Shown here piece by piece: positions 60,850-64,000 of a DNA stretch of 64,000 nucleotides. The translations under genes and the position numbers were made by a program. Source of the DNA: CAITNM01 sp021298215 (GTDB taxonomy: Bacteria > Pseudomonadota > Alphaproteobacteria > Paracaedibacterales > CAITNM01); assembly GCA_046309815.1 (NCBI GenBank), contig JBKCOJ010000008.1, positions 141,366 through 205,365 on the forward strand, given 5' to 3'. Within the stretch, counting starts at the first letter, position 1, and each line of letters opens with the position of its first letter. The notes under the pieces were generated by a model. The model saw only the letters and a program-made list of their open reading frames with translations, was not told the origin of the DNA and made no database searches.

Positions 60850-61691
60850 TGTTGCACTCCTTCTGATCCGGCAATGATTTCTGTAAGTTCGGTAGTAATT
60901 TTTGCTTGGCGTGTTCGATTATAATCGAGATTTAAATCTTCTAACATTTCTTTTGCATTCCTGGTGGCATTATCCATTGCCGTCATGCGAGCAGCCATTT
61001 CTCCTGTTAATGTTTCAATCCACATTTGATGCAAGTTTGCACTTAAGTAATGGGTAAAAAAATGAGGGAGAAAAACATCTGGGGATGGTTCAAAAATATT
61101 GGTATCACAAATCGATTGCTGAGACTCAAAATCAAAAGGACAAAGCGTTTTAGAGAAAGGTTGCTGGGTTAAAATGTTTTTAAATTTGGAGCCAATAACA
61201 TGAATGCGGCCGATTTCTTTTTTTTGCTTGAGAGGCTCAATTGCTTTGGCAAGATTTAGGAATGTTTGCATGGTTGGATTTTGAATATCCACGTTAAGAT
61301 TTTTACAAAAATGATAACGATTTTTAAGAACCTCAGCGGCTTTTTGCCCAAATATGATGACTTGCTTTTTTGAATGATTTTCCATTTCCTGATGGATTTT
61401 TCGCATAAGATTGCTATGAAAGCTTCCACACAACCCTTTTTCCGCGCCAAATATAATTATCAAGTCATAGTGACCTTCTGCGCTAAACCAAGTAGATTTT
61501 TCTTCAAGATCATACTGGATATTGCCCAAGTAATGGCCAATGGAATTAAGGCGTTCAATATAATCGTGCCCAAAGTGAGTGCGTTCTTGAAGGCGGCGCA
61601 ACTTTGCCGACGCTACCATTTTCATGGCGGCGGTAATTTTTTGCGTTGATTTAACGCTTGTAATGCGGCGACGTAATTCTTTAAGACTCAT
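60846..61691 (-). CDS. atpG: ATP synthase F1 subunit gamma
   Basis: Central stalk rotor subunit. The N-terminal coiled helix LKELRRRITSVKSTQKITAAMKMVASAKLRRLQ and C-terminal helix MTAMDNATRNAKEMLEDL, NRTRQAKITTELTEIIAG are hallmarks. 281 residues, close to the usual 290. Its ATG overlaps the end of atpA by 11 bases and its stop overlaps atpD, so the three are tightly coupled. Confidence 0.97.
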   Translation of the reverse strand: MSLKELRRRITSVKSTQKITAAMKMVASAKLRRLQERTHFGHDYIERLNSIGHYLGNIQYDLEEKSTWFSAEGHYDLIIIFGAEKGLCGSFHSNLMRKIHQEMENHSKKQVIIFGQKAAEVLKNRYHFCKNLNVDIQNPTMQTFLNLAKAIEPLKQKKEIGRIHVIGSKFKNILTQQPFSKTLCPFDFESQQSICDTNIFEPSPDVFLPHFFTHYLSANLHQMWIETLTGEMAARMTAMDNATRNAKEMLEDLNLDYNRTRQAKITTELTEIIAGSEGVQQ

Positions 61692-63231
61692 AAGAAAAGC
61701 GACTTAAAAATTCTTCAAGAAATATTTTTAGTTTGTCTTCGTGCTCAGCATTGATAATACCTGTATGGTTTATAATATGGAGCATTTCCGCTTCTTGCGT
61801 TTCAAGAGTATGCAAGTATTGCTGCTCAAAAGTTTTGACACGCTCAACAGGTATTTTGTCGAGAAATCCACGTACAGCAGCAAACAATAGAACAACTTCT
61901 TGTGCTAATGAATACGGTTTTCGCTGATCTTGTTTTAAAAGTTCGGTAAGTTTTGCGCCATGCGCCAGAAGGGCTTGAGTACTTGCATCGAGGTCGCTTG
62001 CGAATTGAGAAAATGCAAGCATTTCTCGGTATTGCGCTAATTCTAATTTTATTTTTCCTGCAACGGTTTTCATGGCTTTTGTTTGGGCAGCTGACCCCAC
62101 GCGACTTACGGATAAGCCTACATTAATAGCAGGACGGATACCTTGGTAAAACAGCTCCGTTTCTAAGAAAATCTGTCCATCTGTAATGGAGATAACGTTC
62201 GTTGGAATGTATGCAGAAACGTCTCCTGCCTGCGTTTCAATAATCGGAAGCGCCGTTAACGAGCCGCCACCTAAATCGTCGCTTAATTTTGCAGCACGTT
62301 CTAAAAGTCTAGAATGTAAATAGAAGACATCACCCGGATACGCTTCACGTCCAGGAGGACGACGCAATAATAAAGACATTTGGCGATAAGCAACCGCGTG
62401 TTTGGAAAGATCATCATAAATAATAAGAGCATGCATGCCATTGTCACGGAAATACTCACCCATTGCACATGCGGTATACGGTGCAAGGTATTGAAGTGGC
62501 GCAGGGTCAGAAGCGGTTGCTGCGACAATAATAGAATATTCTAAGGCGCCATGATCCTGTAATGTTTTCACAAGTTGTGCGACCGAAGAGCGCTTTTGGC
62601 CAATAGCTACATAGATGCAGTATAAATGCTTTTTCGGATCCGGACCTTTATTAATTTTGCGCTGGTTTAAAATAGTATCAATAGCGATAGTTGTTTTACC
62701 TGTTTGACGGTCACCAATAATTAATTCGCGTTGCCCTCGACCAATCGGTACTAGAGCATCAATCGCGGTAATGCCAGTAAGCATCGGTTCATGCACAGAT
62801 TTTCTGGATGTAATGCCAGGCGCCTTCCGCTCAATAGGTGCAAGAGTCACGTCTTCTAGTGGGCCAAGGTCATCGATAGGATTGCCAAGAGCATCGACAA
62901 CGCGTCCGAGCAAACCTTTTCCAACATTTACGTTAATAACTTGATGAGTTCTGCGTGCTTGGTTGCCTTCTTTAACAAGTTGATCATTTCCTACGAGGAC
63001 TACTCCTACGTGATCGGTCTCGAGATTTTCAGCAATGCCACGAACAGGTGTGCCATCAGCAGTAATAATATCAACCCATTCACCTGCTTCAACATTATCC
63101 AGGCCATAAATGCGCGCAATACCATCACCAACCGATAGGACGGTGCCTACTTCGTAGGTATCGAAAGCTTTGTCTACATGGTGTAGATTCTTTCTAATGA
63201 TGTCACTGATTTCCGTGGCACGGTGCTGCAT
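61681..63231 (-). CDS. atpA: ATP synthase F1 subunit alpha
   Basis: Non-catalytic nucleotide-binding subunit. Walker A GDRQTGKT near 172, RPPGREAYPGDVFYLHSRLLERAAKL, and IRPAINVGLSVSRVGSAAQ are standard. 516 residues, normal. It follows atpH by five bases. Confidence 0.98.
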   Translation of the reverse strand: MQHRATEISDIIRKNLHHVDKAFDTYEVGTVLSVGDGIARIYGLDNVEAGEWVDIITADGTPVRGIAENLETDHVGVVLVGNDQLVKEGNQARRTHQVINVNVGKGLLGRVVDALGNPIDDLGPLEDVTLAPIERKAPGITSRKSVHEPMLTGITAIDALVPIGRGQRELIIGDRQTGKTTIAIDTILNQRKINKGPDPKKHLYCIYVAIGQKRSSVAQLVKTLQDHGALEYSIIVAATASDPAPLQYLAPYTACAMGEYFRDNGMHALIIYDDLSKHAVAYRQMSLLLRRPPGREAYPGDVFYLHSRLLERAAKLSDDLGGGSLTALPIIETQAGDVSAYIPTNVISITDGQIFLETELFYQGIRPAINVGLSVSRVGSAAQTKAMKTVAGKIKLELAQYREMLAFSQFASDLDASTQALLAHGAKLTELLKQDQRKPYSLAQEVVLLFAAVRGFLDKIPVERVKTFEQQYLHTLETQEAEMLHIINHTGIINAEHEDKLKIFLEEFLSRFSYES

Positions 63232-63236
63232 AAGTA

Positions 63237-63797
63237 TTAGGCCTCTTTAAGTTGATAAGATAAGCGGTTCAAACGACTTTTAAGACTATAATCTAAACAA
63301 TAGTCATAAATAAAGGCTCTAAAACCTCCAAGTAGTTCGGGCTTTTCATGGTATTCAAAACGACAAGTTTGCTTTGGATGATTTTTTTTTAAGAATTTTT
63401 CAATCGATGTTGTATTTTTTTTGCTTATAGAGGCAACTTCTACTCTAATGGGTATTGTATCGTTTTGAATGTCTACTAGTGTCAAAAAATCCTTAAGGAT
63501 GGTTTTTAGCAGATTGCCGCGATGCTTGCTTGTAACTGTTTTCAAAAAGTTGATAAAGATTGGCGAAAAATCTTTTAGTTTTCCTAAATCTTCAATGAGC
63601 GTAGTAATATGTTTTGCATGAAGAAATTTGTTTTTAAAAGCATGCTCAACTTCAGGATGCGTGCTAAGTAAATCTTGAAAAGAAGCTACATCTTGTAAAA
63701 GGACATCGACTTTTTTCGCGGCGATGGCTTCTTTATAAAGGGCATTCGCATAGCGTCCAGTTAAACTAACTCGAAGTTGCACTTCTATGGTGCGCAT
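63237..63797 (-). CDS. atpH: ATP synthase F1 subunit delta
   Basis: Peripheral stalk subunit linking F1 to the b subunits. The helical N-terminal domain starts GRYANALYKEAIAAKK, and the C-terminal segment ends with LLGGFRAFIYDYCLDYSLKSRLNRL (family ILGGxxI-like). 186 residues. AGAAGAG precedes the ATG. It opens the visible atp operon; the 203-base stretch beyond it to the window end is AT-rich with a weak -10-like TATACT at 63830-63835 (minus strand) and no gene seen. Confidence 0.93.
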   Translation of the reverse strand: MRTIEVQLRVSLTGRYANALYKEAIAAKKVDVLLQDVASFQDLLSTHPEVEHAFKNKFLHAKHITTLIEDLGKLKDFSPIFINFLKTVTSKHRGNLLKTILKDFLTLVDIQNDTIPIRVEVASISKKNTTSIEKFLKKNHPKQTCRFEYHEKPELLGGFRAFIYDYCLDYSLKSRLNRLSYQLKEA

Positions 63798-64000
63798 AAC
63801 TCTTCTAAATAAATATGGCTTATTATTTTAGTATATAACATGTTGTCGAGAATAGCGAGACAGACCTCTGTTGTCTAAAAATAACCATTTCTATCAGTAG
63901 ATTTTTCATGAATTGCTGAAAAAAATGTTTAGTGATAAATTTGTGTAAATTTTTTTTATTATATTCCTAAAAAATATTTTTTATTTTTAATATTTATATT

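Noticed and set aside
63798..64000. Promoter of the atp operon in the last 200 bases
   Set aside because: Only a -10-like TATACT is seen; no convincing -35 element at the right distance, so I did not list it as a feature.
1..64000. CRISPR array, prophage, insertion sequence, toxin-antitoxin or restriction genes
   Set aside because: I read both strands for regular repeats, transposase or integrase motifs and paired small genes and found none that could be supported.

Overview
This window looks like part of the chromosome of an AT-rich alphaproteobacterium, probably from a host-associated lineage such as Holosporales or a relative. That placement is an inference from gene content and base composition; no 16S gene is present. 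Supporting signs are a GapR/DUF2312 gene, the tRNA-Leu / tig / clpP order, the secG-pyrG pair, a partial atpHAGD operon, a Sco1 protein, class A RNase P RNA, and several exported lipases and unknown exported proteins. There is no phage, transposase, integrase or CRISPR array; nearly all of it is chromosomal core with exported accessory genes between.

Layout. 0-4.2 kb: tRNA-Thr, an exported unknown protein, and an argS-sfsA-tilS operon with overlapping start and stop codons. 4.4-12.2 kb: an accessory stretch with two unknown exported proteins, two paralogous exported alpha/beta hydrolases flanking a Sco1 copper chaperone, an exported patatin and a 3-methyladenine DNA glycosylase. 12.3-15.7 kb: trxB, pyrG, secG and infC on the minus strand. 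The infC gene begins at an AUU codon behind a good Shine-Dalgarno, so its true length is 182 residues. 15.8-16.2 kb: RNase P RNA on the plus strand. 16.2-22.6 kb: four full-length flagellin genes in two sub-families. Each has its own sigma-54 (-24/-12) promoter and a hairpin terminator, so they are four single-gene transcription units. 22.8-25.3 kb: a polytopic membrane protein and an exported protein with protein-kinase-like features. 25.5-33.5 kb: tRNA-Leu, tig, clpP, a LOG-family gene, and tamA-tamB for outer-membrane assembly. 33.7-39.1 kb: asd, ftsW and murD in a tightly overlapping envelope operon, then two tandem ABC substrate-binding proteins without a transporter. 39.3-44.1 kb: tRNA-Glu, an exported unknown, phzF-like, gapR-cysS-trmJ and a lipoprotein. 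44.2-49.7 kb: PBP1A, gyrB and recF. 49.8-58.5 kb: a beta-lactamase-fold protein, mfd, murJ, cdsA, uppS and accA. 58.5-63.8 kb: atpH, atpA, atpG and atpD, followed by an esterase where atpC (epsilon) would be expected.

How it fits together. The core genes cover cell-wall and envelope biogenesis (murD, ftsW, PBP1A, murJ, uppS, cdsA, tamAB, accA), translation (argS, cysS, infC, tilS, trmJ, rnpB, tRNAs), proteostasis (tig, clpP) and DNA handling (gyrB, recF, mfd, gapR). The flagellin array implies a flagellum under RpoN control. The exported lipases, the kinase-like protein and the signal-peptide-bearing unknowns are the most likely host-facing or lineage-specific part. No complete novel system is obvious. 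The best leads are the sigma-54 flagellin array, the exported lipase cluster, the exported kinase-like protein and the replacement of atpC.
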